Shown in pieces: positions 11,909 to 23,375 of a stretch of 64,000 bases of DNA; the stretch's first letter is position 1; each line of letters begins with the position of its first letter. A program made the translations under genes and the position numbers. Source of the stretch: Ixodes scapularis (lineage: Eukaryota; Arthropoda; Arachnida; Ixodida; Ixodidae); the NCBI RefSeq assembly GCF_016920785.2, contig NW_024609880.1, positions 60,835,292-60,899,291 on the forward strand. Direction: 5' to 3'. The notes below the pieces were generated by a model that was given only the letters and a program-made list of their open reading frames with translations, searched no databases and had not been told where the DNA came from.

Positions 11909-14500
11909 TTATTTATTTATTTATTTATTTATTTATGAGTAAAATCAGCTCCATACAGGGAGCTATTGCAGAAGTGGTTACAAAATACAAAACAGCAAAA
12001 AGCAGGGACGCACCAAAACGAGAATTGGCTAAAGTACAATTGAATAGCGTCTACAACGTGTTCGCAGGTCGGCAAAGTCACAATACCATTAGTTATTCCA
12101 CTCTTAAATTGCCCTAGGGGAGAAATAAAATAGAAAGCTGTAATTTTTAAACCTTTATTTTGGTAATAATTGGCAATGATTTAATCCTGAGTACCTTGAC
12201 TGTAGAGGTTTCAGGTAATTTGGGCTATCTATATGAAGGGAGTCGTTTATTACTTTGTAAAGATTTTTGAATCTGTCAATTATTGCTTTTTTTGTACTGT
12301 CGGATGCTGGGCTTTCTTTTTACTAATTCGGTGGATGATGACCTTGTGTTATAAGCATAAACTGAGAAGCCAGCTTTTTAATACACTCTACTTCTTTAAT
12401 TCAATTCTTAGTAAAAGGACACCAGACTGAACTCTCGCAATTTAGAATAGGTCTAACAAAACTAGTATAGGCCACGAGCTTTGAATTACAATCTGCAATT
12501 TTTTTTAAATTTTCTTCTCACTGCAAACGAAGTACCTATGGCTTTATCAACGTAATTCTTCTTGTAAGGGTAGGTTCCAGCTGAGCTTGTTAATAAACAT
12601 AAGCTATAAATATTTGCATTCGTCTACACGATTTACCCTTAGCTCCTCTCGATGCGTATGACTAAACATCTAGAAACGATATGTGTACATGCTTGAAAAA
12701 GCGTCTCTGTAGGCCTCTAGAGAATGTATATTGAAGACGGACTCCTATAAGTGCTCTGTCCCCTACAAGCACTCCATTCAGATATCACGCTGGCTCCATC
12801 TTCCTAAGACGTTATATACGCCACTTGCGAGGTTTAAGACATCAGAGAGAGAGAGACAGGCTCAGAAAATGTGTTTTTCGTTTTGTTTTTTTCTCGACTG
12901 ATGGCCCGGAAAATGTGGCAGCCCTCAATCACAACTGACAAGAGGGAAGTCCAAATGCGCGCGTCGCTCGCTGCATCGCCCGCGTCAGAAGCGCGATAAG
13001 AGAGTGCCTGTTGCCGTTTATAAACACATTCGAGATTTCTGACCGACGTCTTCCAGATTAAGAGATGTTCTAAGATGTTCCAGTTTAGATATCCGTGTGT
13101 TCTCTTTCTGTCGGGAGCTTTTCCCTGCAATTAGAAAATATAGATGTAATATAGTTGCGCTTCTGGAATGCTACACACGAGGTTTCTGAAAGCGAAAACA
13201 ACACGCAGGACAACCAAAATTTAATATCGGAGCAAAGTTACAGACGAAGGTCACAGGCACGTTTCCGTAACCGCTTCCAACACTTAAAAATATGTTGTTG
13301 TTTTTTTTTGTTTTTTTTTAAAGCTACTTTTGAAGAATATTGTTATCACCGCATTGGTACGTCGATTGTTGAAGAATTATGCAATTATCTTATATTTTAT
13401 TATTACCTTTGTAGGAACGGCTGTAGTTTCACTTTTGTAGACTCAAATGTCAAGTGTTATTCCAAGCTAATCGATGTCTTCGATACCTCAGAAAGATAAA
13501 AAAGGCGATAATAAAAATGCTCGTTCCCTACAGTATATTTTAGATACGAATACATAAAATCATATCACAAATATTGTATTTACTTCTATTTCATTTCACT
13601 TACTTCCCCTCGAAGACATATAACAATGCAATACATGAGAAGGAATGTAAAAATGTGGGGGAGATCGCGATGTATACATAAATATATATGTATATATTAG
13701 ATATATACATGGATATTCGATATTATTATGATCATTCCCTTATAACATCATCCAACTCCATATTCTTTGTTAGAAATTGACTACGTAGAAAGAAACCTTC
13801 ATTCACGATTAGAACCAAAGAAGCAGTCGTACCTGACCGCAAGGTAGCGAAAGTCTCAAAGCAACCTTGACGAACCTTCATTTCCGAACACACAAAACGC
13901 CGAGCCCAAAATCAAAATATACCGAAGAAAACTTCTAGCCCTTCAAAACAACATCACCCTCACACCCTCCTCCCCCCGAGTTACACTGACACAGATTCTT
14001 AAAGCTCAGCGGCAGCGGCTAGAAGGGCGCGCTGGATCCATATTCAATTTAGGTTACGACGGCTGACAGCAGCAGCTGCGCAGACTCCGAAAGCCTTCGA
14101 CGTCCTTGTGGGCTACCTTGACTAAGGCCCTCACAATGGACTGGGAGCAACGCGGCACTCAGTGGTAATCAAAGGCATCAGACGCTAGTACGCTAAAGGA
14201 GTGGGGCTAGGAAAGAAAAAGAAGTGGCGAGGAGGACGGATAGTAGCCCGTGAACACAAAGGTCGGCTGATGCAACGTGTGCGGCCGCGACTCACGAGTC
14301 GGGGGAAGACGAGGCATGCCGCAGCAAAAGTTTTCACTTTTCTTTAAAATGACTTTCGTCTTCTTCAAGACGAGTCGTTGTTAGGTTGGGGGCGAGGGCG
14401 AAGAGGTTCCGGCGATTGGCCTCCGTCGAGGCGAAGGCGGGTACGAGACGAACATCAGACGTGAAATTCGTGACCTCGTAACTGGCACAATGGATGTCAA
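10861..14500. other. Intergenic region between cuticular genes B and C
   Basis: Apart from the AT/ATTT tract and LINE tail near 11876-11990, I see only low-complexity runs: (GT)n at 11099, (AG)n at 12846, and TA-rich sequence at 13670-13710. There are short open frames without domain or splice support. Confidence 0.4.
11876..11990 (-). repeat. (TA)n/(ATTT)n tract attached to a LINE-like 3' tail, minus strand
   Basis: A (TA)n run passes into (ATTT)n, followed by a short unique stretch. Read on the minus strand, that stretch ends gctccctgtatggagc, then an AAAT tail. Its position and layout parallel the LINE 3' tails at 18560-18740 and 44065-44140. Confidence 0.45.
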
Positions 14501-14519
14501 GCTGCCGCGTGCCGATGGG

Positions 14520-14557
14520 TATAAGAAGAGACCCGCGGCCGGCAACATGTCGTCAGT
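14520..14557 (+). promoter_or_regulatory. Core promoter of cuticular gene C (TATA-like + TCAGT initiator)
   Basis: TATAAG at 14520-14525 precedes TCAGT at 14553-14557, the classic arthropod initiator. The spacing of 35 bases is slightly long. A start near 14555 gives a 5' UTR of about 60 bases. Confidence 0.65.
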
Positions 14558-14614
14558 CGTGCCTTCCTTCGTCCAGAGCACTCGAGCGGCAGTAAACCGT
14601 AAGCCCCAGGAATA

Positions 14615-17600
14615 ATGATCGCCCAGGTGAGTTTGTGGTGGCGACCGGTGAACGAGTACGGGCTTCCGCCTCTGTCCTGGTGCAGAAAACGTCCGCGGCG
14701 CGGCGCTACTTTAGGGAAAGTGCTTAGCCCGGACGGAAAGCGTTTTCGTCCTTTCATTAAGCTCATACCACTTCCGCTTCAGCTAAGAGCCAGAAACCTC
14801 TGCGAATTAATCATTGAGAAATTAAAATTACTTCCCTATAGTCACCGCCAGCTTAAGAAATACAGGGTGCGTTAATTCGCGAGCATCTCACTATCGCTCC
14901 CGAGCCAATTATATCCTCACGTTTGACAATAAGAACACTTCGGAACAAATCATGAGGCAAAGAGCGTGAACCTAATGAGCCAGCTTTTCGAGTTTTATTT
15001 TTTTTAAGTTCCTGGTTAATATAAGTGTATCGTAAATAGAACGTTTTCTATGGATTGGTTTTTTTTCATTTGGAAAGCTAGACATACCAGGGACTGATTG
15101 CAAACCGCAAATTATACAGCAATCATCAGTCTATGTAGGCGCATGTCTAAGTATAACCATTTATCCGTGGCAGGGAAAGCACGCATATTATGTTAATGAG
15201 TTGTTGTGTGTAGGTATCAGTTTTGTTTATCCACTCTCGGGTAAATTAAGGGAGAGTCGTACACCAGCTCGCCTCTTTTTTTAATTGTACTTCGTAAATA
15301 CTTAGATTCGGCTAAAATATTACTCCAACATCTTGAAAACCCAAAACAAAGGAATAAACCATGTAGAATAACTTGAGACCAAGTATCAGGTTATTCAACA
15401 TGGTTAACCTTCACCAGCTCGCCTTCACCGATACTATATATTATCGTTACAGGAATAAAAGTAGACAAAACACAAACATACATCTGTGTTTGTGTTGTCC
15501 ACTTTATTGTTCATAAGTCTCGGACTTTCAAGATGTTAAAAGTTCACCAGCATGCCTGCGTATCCAGTGTTGCTTCTGTTACTCGGACGTGATAATACGT
15601 ACCGCCTTAAACAAAGTATTTAGCATTAAATAAAGCAGCACAACTAAGGACTGTTTTCGGCAACGTTAGCGTTTTTATCAAGAACCGATAGGATTAAGAT
15701 TGCAGCATAATTTGCTTCGGAGCAAATCACAGACACAAAGGAATAAACCATGTTTCTATTATGTTAAAAAAGTTCCATATGAGAGACCAGAAGCAACAGT
15801 AAAAACCTAGGTATGCAGTCATTTCTTAATCAAAAGTGTATTGACAAGCATATAAGGTTCGAATAATAATTCTTAATCTGACAAAGAATGACAATTTTAA
15901 TACAAAAATAGCGACCCTTAATTAGCTCATATGCTAATCGCGTCAAAATATTTTTTATTGCAACTATTCTATTTATCATCATACATCACCTTTAGGAGCC
16001 GAGAGAAATATATTCCTGCTACCTGATATTAACAGAAAAACAACAGACAGGATTCATTTCTACCTAACTAAATCACTTAAACAGATACAGGAATCTTAAG
16101 AGCGCTTTCCTCTGTATCACGCCAGAAGAAACATTCCTAAGGTAATTACCAGAAAGATGCAAGCGTGCATGATTTAAAGAATGGAAAGAGCGTTCCATGT
16201 CGAGGACATGGAAGTGAGCAGACTTAGGTTACCGGTTAGTATAACACCACGTTCTTTTGCCTGCAAATCATAAATCCTTTTATCCCGTGTCTGCTATAGA
16301 TAATATTCCAGCATGTAGAAATGGCGTGCGCAACATCTTTTTTCGTGTAAATTTCTTCAACACAAAAAAATGATTTTACAACGTTAGAAAGAAAAACTTT
16401 CTTTAATTTTAAACACACTTTAAATCTACTAAAAAGTTTTCATTGTATTACCTTATTAACCTGCATCGTATTACCGTCTTTGTTTTTTCACTTAACTTTT
16501 TATTGTTACCCTTATCCTACGGGCATAATTTCTATAACCGAGCATTTTCGATTGCAATTTTAAACGCAGAAACTCCCGCAAGTTTTGAAATGCCAGAGCA
16601 TGAATAACCTAGGAGAAAAGCTAAAAAAACCTTTGCATTACAGTACAGCATTATTTGTCGGCGCGCTTCCAGGTCACTTTCGCTCTTCTTCTGGCGTACG
16701 CTTCCGGCCTCGCCACTCACTTCGGTGGAGGTCATCACAGCGCTGCCTTCCCTGGTGGCTTTGGCGGAAATTTTGGCTACGGAGGTGGTCTCGTCGCTGC
16801 ACCCGCTGTGCTGAAGGCCGTTGCTGCTGATCCAGTTTATGTAAGTTGTCGTTTATCTGCAAAAACATTATCCTAATCAAGCCGATATAACAAACTCTGT
16901 AATTTCCTGTGACGACGTTTGCAATATAGAGAACCGCCAAGAAAACGATGGTTCAAACAAATCACCGTGAAACGTCACCTGATGGCATACAAGGTAACGC
17001 CTTAATTGGTGAATGTTACGTACAGTACGAGTTGTTACGAAGAGAAGACAAAGAAAGTCAATAGGGTACACTATGCGCTGGGAATATTACAAAAAATATA
17101 ACCACCTCAATAGGAATCGCTTCGTTTTCTTTTACAGCAGCCTTCAATGAACGCAGGCATTTAGCTACCGACCAAGAAATATTTCTTCAAGACTACCATG
17201 AAATCATGTTGCATTGCGTTTGTAGATGGTTTCTTCCTATCTGGCTAAGCAAACACTTTCCGAAAACGTGATTCCGAGGTAGAAATAGGAATGGGTTGAA
17301 GCTTGAATCAAAAGGGAGCTCCTGACGTGATGCTAGGAGCAAAAGCAAAATTAAATTGCGTTAAATATTTAGATAGCGTGAGGTTTGTCTGCTATGGCAC
17401 GACCATGCCCATTTTTGCTGTAGAAACAAAAAAAATATTTAGTGCGGTGGAATTGCTAGCCTGGGCCTTAAACGTAAATTTCGCGGCAGTGGAAGAGCAT
17501 CGCCGCACGGTGGTACGATGCTAATCTAGGTTCAATAGTGCAGGGGTAGGAATTGGGCCTATGATCTGGCTCTTTAGAGCGAGGTTTTGCTTTCGTGCCC

Positions 17601-18651
17601 GGAGCTGTATTGCGCTAATACAATCGACCACCGCGGTTTGGAGCGCGTGGATCCTTGGCTTGATACTAGAATAAATAAGGCGTGCATGTTAAGTAGTTCG
17701 ATTACCGTAAGTGGGATTGTCATGGTGTCTTCTATAAGTGCACCTGACATTAAGTCCAACAGCTGATTCTGTGCTCCCTCTGCTAGCAGGTAAACACAGT
17801 TCGGGCAGTCAAACTGTGTTTACGTGAAAGGTGGTTTGGACTTTCCAAAACGGAACTTTGCTGTTCTTACCCTACGATATCCTATTTAGAACTATAAACA
17901 AAGACAAGCAAACAATTTCGACATATCTAGACGCAGTGAAGTGGTCAACATACTGTTTCAGAACCAGGAAGTGTCTAATCGTATGACTAAGAATTCAGAA
18001 AGAAGACAGCAACCAAAAAAACGCAAGACAGCAAAAACTGCCTAAATCATAAAATGACCCGATAATAGCGTCTCGCTAGAAGAGATCACGCGAGACGGAC
18101 GGGCGCGAAAAACCTGGCCAACAGCGCAAAAGGCAAACAACTAGAAAATGCGGAAATGCGTCTTCTAAGAGCCACGAGGCGCACAACTGAAAGATATCTT
18201 TGTACGGAAGCACCGAAGTTAAGATGCTCCAGATGCATGGCAAGATTGCCACGTTGCGTAAGAGCGAAAGCGAGGAACGTGGCTAAGCTTTTCTGTCCAA
18301 CGCGATCGGTGCGTGCGAGCCGAAACAACCGCATGCGGAAACGAGGGTTAGAAACAAAGAAAGGAATAGAGATAGTTACCGATGTTGCTTTTTCTTTTCT
18401 TCTGTTTCTCTAAAGCCGAACTAATCTCATGTCGAGAGGAAACGTGGATCTTGATATACAGTTCTACGAGCGACTGTTCTGAACAGTTTGTACACCGATC
18501 GATTTTTTTTTAAATTCTCAGTGAAGGGAAGGAGCGCATTAAGCAATCTAAAACAAAGTAAATATTTATTTATTTATCTATTTATTTATTTATTTATTTT
18601 TATTGTATTTATTTATTTATTTATTTATTTATTTATTTGTTTTTATTGTAT

Positions 18652-18682
<31 letters not shown>

Positions 18683-20049
18683 TTTGTTTTTTATATTCCC
18701 AAGGCCTAAAGGCTTTATAGAGGGGGAGAACGGATGCAAAAAAATGTAGAAAAACTGCAACCGATGAACAATATTAAAAATATAACAAAAGAAAATCATG
18801 CAGGTAATGGATCGTTGCAAAAATGACCAGTTACATTACGAAACAGGTGAGGATCAGTGATATTGGCAGTCAAACCCTGGAGATTGTTTCATTCTTGTGA
18901 TGTGCCAGAAGGCTACAAATGAGCTAAATATTTGCACATAATACGAAGCGTGTCCCCAAATATCCCAGGCTCAAAATTTTGCACCGGGTTTATTATTACG
19001 CCCGCATGGGGTCAAATTCCAAATGCGTTTTGATATTGAAGTTGTTCAGCATACCAAGAACAGATAAGTGACCAAGCAAGTCGTTTAACATGCAAGCGCT
19101 GTTCAGCGGCTCATCACATTAAACCGTTTATAAATCATTACCCATCTTTAAAAAAAAAAAAAAAAAATATTGTCTCGATTTATACGCTATTATGAAATAT
19201 GCACGTTTCTGTTTCACTAAAAGCCAATCGGCATGAACTGTATAGGAGCACGGCTTCTTATGATTGCTTTTAATGATCAAATACCGAAACTTTTTTCTTT
19301 CTACTGCGGAGCCAAACAAAAATTGATCACTCCTTTTTTTAGTTTACATCATTTCATAACGTGAAACTTTCATGTCAGCTAGTTGTTTACGCTATTCCTA
19401 AATTTACTTACGCATGTGAAAAAAATAACAAGAATTATTTTGCCTAGAAAGAGGAACCAACATTCGAATGTGTCCTCGTTCCTCTAGTCCCTGACCGATA
19501 AAAAAAACGCGGGTCGTGACGAGTCCCGTACTTCTTATGATCGCTCCTAATCAGCCAGTAAAAAATGCCTATGAACTGATCGCGAAGCAAAAGGCCTCAG
19601 CATAATAAGCAAAGCCCAGTGTTTCTTCAGCTGTGAGTGTCTTTAGGCTCAACACAGATCATCAATTACTCCAATACAACCCTCCTGCCCCCCCCCCCCC
19701 CCCCCCCCCTCCCCAGCCCCCACAGCCGTACGAGTTCGGCTTCGACACCGTCGACGAGTTCGGCACCAGGCAGACCCGCCAGGAGTCCGGCGACAGCGGC
19801 AACGTGAAGAAGGGCTCGTACAGCTACACGGACCCCAACGGCATCTTCCGTCAGGTGAACTACATCGCCGACGCCGACGGCTTCCGCGCCTCCATCCAGA
19901 CCAACGAGCCGGGAACACAATCCGGTCCGGTCGGCGACGCCGTCTACGACGCCAAGCCAGTCGTGGTAGCGCCCAAGGCCCACGTCAAGGCGGCCGCCGC
20001 CTACCTCTCCCCGACCTACGCAGCCCCCGGTTACTACGGGAAGTACTGA
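14615..20049 (+). CDS. Cuticular protein C (RR-type chitin-binding with Ala/Tyr-rich tail), complete, three exons
   Basis: A secreted cuticle protein of 170 aa. Exon 1 (14615-14626) is MIAQ and ends at gtgagt. Exon 2 (16673-16840) follows cgcttccag. It encodes VTFALLLAYASG, a His/Gly-rich stretch (FGGGHH and GGFGGNFGYGGG) and KAVAADPVY, ending at gtaagt. Exon 3 (19717-20049) encodes PPQPYEFGF, the chitin-binding core GSYSYTDPNGIFRQVNY, an ADGF turn and TNEPGT. It then adds a longer tail of Ala, Pro and Tyr (KAAAAYLSP, GYYGKY) that B lacks. All junctions are phase 0. The layout is identical to gene B, so the two are tandem paralogues, C being more diverged. The stop is TGA at 20047. The Gly-rich and Ala/Tyr-rich additions suggest a mechanically different cuticle component (inference). 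Confidence 0.92.
14627..16672 (+). other. Intron 1 of cuticular gene C
   Basis: GT-AG intron of 2,046 bases, A+T-rich. No gene or element recognised. Confidence 0.8.
18560..18740 (-). mobile_element. LINE 3' tail, minus strand, inside intron 2 of gene C
   Basis: Long (ATTT)n runs interrupted twice by tttttattgta are followed by sequence that reads, on the minus strand, ctataaagcctttaggcctt and then a short link into the AAAT array. The pattern (…AAAGCC..GGCCTT.GG.AT then an AAAT array) matches the CR1-like tails elsewhere in the window. The rest of the element is absent or unrecognisable. Confidence 0.55.
19688..19716 (+). repeat. Poly(C) tract forming the polypyrimidine tract of the gene C exon-3 acceptor
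   Basis: Twenty-two consecutive C residues (19688-19709), then t, then ccccag. The exon starts at 19717. Translating through the tract gives a false poly-proline extension; the conserved PPQPY exon start in all three paralogues shows where the exon really begins. Confidence 0.75.
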
Positions 20050-20710
20050 GCTAACGAGAACGACCCCAAACCACTGCCGACCGTCCCCGATTCCGAACGA
20101 CGGATGACGACGACGAGGAACGCCGGGCGAGAGACAAACGCACGTCGGACGTTCGAGGCTACCAGCTTTCGCGGAAAACAAAAATCCTCAGCTCCTTCGA
20201 ATGGTCCCGGTAGTCATTTGGTTTCTGTTGTAACGACTTTTGTGCGGCTATTGTTCCTATCGCGTTTGCCAAGCTTTCGACTCCTGCTTTGCTTTTTTAG
20301 TGCGCATTTTTGGTTATGTTTTATATTTAAAAAAAACGAAGGAAAACGCTAAACGACTTTGCTTTCCGACTCGAAAGACTTGCGCAGAATTTGTTTTGTT
20401 TTATTTGTTTTAGCGCTGATGAGTTCAAGAAAGTTTTGAGCGTCGAAAGATGGCGGACGTCGCGAGCACGGTGCTGCAAACCGTCTAAGCGATGAATGGT
20501 CTTGGAGTGGTCGTTATGGTTATTTTGGAGAGCGCGTTGGATCTAGAATGTCGAGTCATCGGGGTTTCTTCGGCTTTGAAAGTGAATCTTTGTCGCGTAG
20601 TACATTTTTGAGGGGTAATCCGCTTCAGTTTCCTTTTGTGTGCTTTTGTGAACTTTTTTTTTTTTTACGTTAATGAATTGAATGGTGTACGATATTTATT
20701 TTGATCGACA

Positions 20711-20716
20711 AATAAA
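20711..20716 (+). terminator. Polyadenylation signal of cuticular gene C
   Basis: AATAAA 662 bases after the stop, followed by a GT-rich element (gatcgtgtgtgtgag). The 3' UTR would be about 0.68 kb. Confidence 0.7.
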
Positions 20717-20739
20717 ACCATCTTGATCGTGTGTGTGAG

Positions 20740-21365
20740 TATAAGTACATTGCTTTTGAGTCCTTAATGTTGACGACAATCGACAACCCACGCTATCTCA
20801 CAAATTCTTAACGGTCGAGTAAGCAACACAAAATGATCGTCACGACAAGTACACGAAACAGGCACCGAACGAAAACGATACACTCTGGCGTTAGGTTAAT
20901 GAAAACCGGAGCAACCGTGATTGCTCCCGGCGTAAGGTTGGTCCTAATTCGAAATTTATATTGCTTCTTGATCAACGATATTACGAATTCTGAAAGTTGA
21001 CTTCAAAACTACCGTGTGTGCGACAAATTACGTAAACCTTAAGAGAATAAAAATGTAAATATAACTATTCTATTTTGGCAGCTACCGAAGTTAGTAAAAC
21101 TACTATTTTTCTTGACAATCAAACTAATGTAACGGTTTCAAATAATAGATATTTTATATCCCGTCCGCACGAGCTAAGCTGCTTGAAAAGAGGTTCCATT
21201 TCTGATGACAGTGGATTTATAATAAAAACAAATGGCGAAGGAAATATAAAAGAACGTTGGATGCAGGATTGAAATCCTTGCTAACGTCTTATTTACAAAA
21301 TAAAAGTTAGGAGGCTGACAGGAGGATAATGTAATTTTAATTTCCCTGGCGGTTTAGTTTAATTT
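20740..21365. other. Intergenic; nothing recognised
   Basis: A+T-rich sequence with short open frames only. Confidence 0.4.
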
Positions 21366-21369
21366 AAAT

Positions 21370-21590
21370 GCGGAGCGGCAAGTTCGTCTGCTTCTTTGCA
21401 GGAGTTGCGATGATGCGAGAACGCCGAGCTCTTATTGGTTGATAGATAAAATGGTGGGTAGACCTCAAGGCGTCTATCATTGAGGTCTACCCACTATCAT
21501 TTCAATCAGAGCCAATCAGAGCTCGGCGTCGTTCTGACGTCACCACAACTTCTGTGCAAGAAGCAGACGACTTTCTCTCCGAAGAGATAC
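21370..21590. mobile_element. Foldback MITE, copy 1
   Basis: About 100-bp arms fold on each other. The left arm contains tcgtctgcttctttgcagga, gagctcttattggtt and tgggtagacctca. The right arm has the complements tgaggtctaccca, gccaatcagagctc and tgtgcaagaagcagacgac. The loop is about 13 bases. There is no coding capacity. A second, diverged copy lies at 22195-22422. Confidence 0.7.
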
Positions 21591-21892
21591 GAACCTCGAA
21601 CTGTACTCTTGGAATTCGTGGACTACCTTAGGCTTATTCGACGTGCTACGTAGCTATCAAGGTGCAGTATATCCCACATAATCGCCAATAAAAAAGAAAC
21701 AAAAAACTTGTTTGATGCCAATTAAATAAAAACCGTATGGTGGCTTTGTTTCATAACCGGCTATTCCTCTTCCGCATTGCAGCCGTGGTGACGTGTTTGG
21801 TTAGTTTAATATACCTCGATAAGCATCCAGGGTTACCACACGTCACCAACGATTGCCGGTTTTTATTAAGAGTAAACGTGCATTCAAATACA

Positions 21893-21985
21893 GTTACCGT
21901 ATTTTCCGGACTATAGTTCGCACAAGGTGCATAGTCCGCACGCCGTGCATAGACCGTACTTGGGGCTTAGTTTGACCTTAAAAAT
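21893..21985. repeat. Short imperfect repeats of 'GCATAGTCCGCAC' type
   Basis: The stretch begins ccgtattttccggactatag and reiterates gttcgcacaaggtgcatag, gtccgcacgccgtgcatag and accgtacttgg. The opening resembles the end of a DNA transposon family I recall as widespread in animals; this is not verified. No matching second end was found. Confidence 0.35.
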
Positions 21986-22194
21986 TATCATACACAGCAC
22001 ACCTTGACAAGTGCTTTCTGTATTAGCTCACAGAGAAGCTTGTATCATACGTAAGTCGACATTATTATACTCCGTTATTCATAGTATCCTTCACGTCTTT
22101 TCACAGTGACTGATCTAGAAAAAGAAATTTTTGTATAATTAGCACCTGTAGATATTCCGCATCGGGTGAATTTTCAGCTTTTAAACATGTATAG

Positions 22195-22422
22195 CCGGTG
22201 GACTATGCGGAGAGCAAGTCGTCTGCTTTTTTGCTTAGAAACTTCGGTTGCGTCAGAACAACGCCCGAGCTCCACTTGGCTTTGATTGAAAGGATAGTGA
22301 GTAAACCTCGATGCCTTGTGGTCTACATCTAATTTGTTTTCAAACGGCCAATAAGAGTTCGGTGTTCCAGCATCACCGCATCCCCTGTGCAAGAAGCACA
22401 CGACGCTTGCGCTCCGCATAGC
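22195..22422. mobile_element. Foldback MITE, copy 2 (diverged)
   Basis: Same arm motifs as the copy at 21370-21590: gcaagtcgtctgctt, gagctccacttggctttgat, then the complement series gccaataagagttcgg and tgtgcaagaagcacacgac. The arms are more diverged and an A-rich run follows the right end. Confidence 0.6.
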
Positions 22423-23367
22423 TCAAAAAAAAAAAAAAAAAGATGCAATGAATAGCTGTCCCGGGAATGAGCTGTTCTGCTTGTGGGTGGTAGTCAGCAT
22501 CCAGCATGGCTAATAAATACTAGAACTAAAAACTAAACCAAGCACGCAAAATCTAACATTACGCTACAAAAAAACGCTTCATAGATTTGGTTTAATTAAA
22601 GATATTTAACTCCTGTTTGTCTATTCTTAATTAAAAAAAAAAACATATGTAGCACGAAGTAACCCACTGACCTTAATTTGCCAAGATAAATCACTATATA
22701 TGAACATTTCCTTTTTCTAAATATATTGTTTGTTCTATAAAGGTAACTTGAAAACGTCATTTTAATAGTGTTTCGCTACTATGAACCAGTAATATATAGC
22801 GTTTCGGTTGAGAGATATTTATTTTCCTTTTTTACGTTAATATATTATTTATTTGTTTTGGGAAATGATGCAAGGTTTCGAATGCTATATATTATCTAAC
22901 GCACTTAAGTTTTTTTTACAACGCGCACCATACGTAGTTATACTATGAAGCAGGATAGGCCCTCCCAGAGGCAGGTACACCCAAAAAGTGGCATTTGGCC
23001 AGAGTGCATAAAAATACAACAATGCAAATGAAACTGAAAGGCAGCACACTCTGTGTAAGCACTCGAAGGTAAGTGTTCCTAGAAATGAGTGTTCATTAAC
23101 GTTCTTGTAGAGACATATTCTACAGGTCACAATCTTCACATATACAAAAACCTAACTGCAAGTTCTCTACGCTAATGACGAAAATGCTTTTTTTTTTATT
23201 TCACAAAGTAAGTGAATGTTATTATCTAAGCATACTCCTGAAGTTTGAAAATAACACTCGGTACGTCATTACGAGACACCATTTGAAACGTTCTCCTTTT
23301 CTTCTCTTTGTGTAAATTTTCGCTTTCCTCAGTCTCGAGTCGCTTCAAAACGTTCAGTATAGAGTTC
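22423..23367. other. Intergenic; nothing recognised
   Basis: A+T-rich, with a poly(A) run at 22424-22440. No domain-bearing frame. Confidence 0.4.
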
Positions 23368-23375
23368 ATTTGCTC

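Larger units (their letters stand above)
16841..19716 (+). other. Intron 2 of cuticular gene C, with a LINE tail insertion
   Basis: GT-AG intron of 2,876 bases. It holds an antisense (ATTT)n LINE tail at 18560-18740 and ends in a very long poly(C) tract just before the acceptor. Confidence 0.8.

Noticed and set aside
19633..19716. N-terminal extension of gene C exon 3 through the poly-proline run
   Set aside because: It is translation of the poly(C) polypyrimidine tract. The paralogues show the exon starts at PPQPY, right after ccccag.
19649..20181. Long minus-strand open frames (up to 171 codons) opposite gene C exon 3
   Set aside because: They are antisense shadows of a G+C-rich coding exon with strong codon bias and have no domain.
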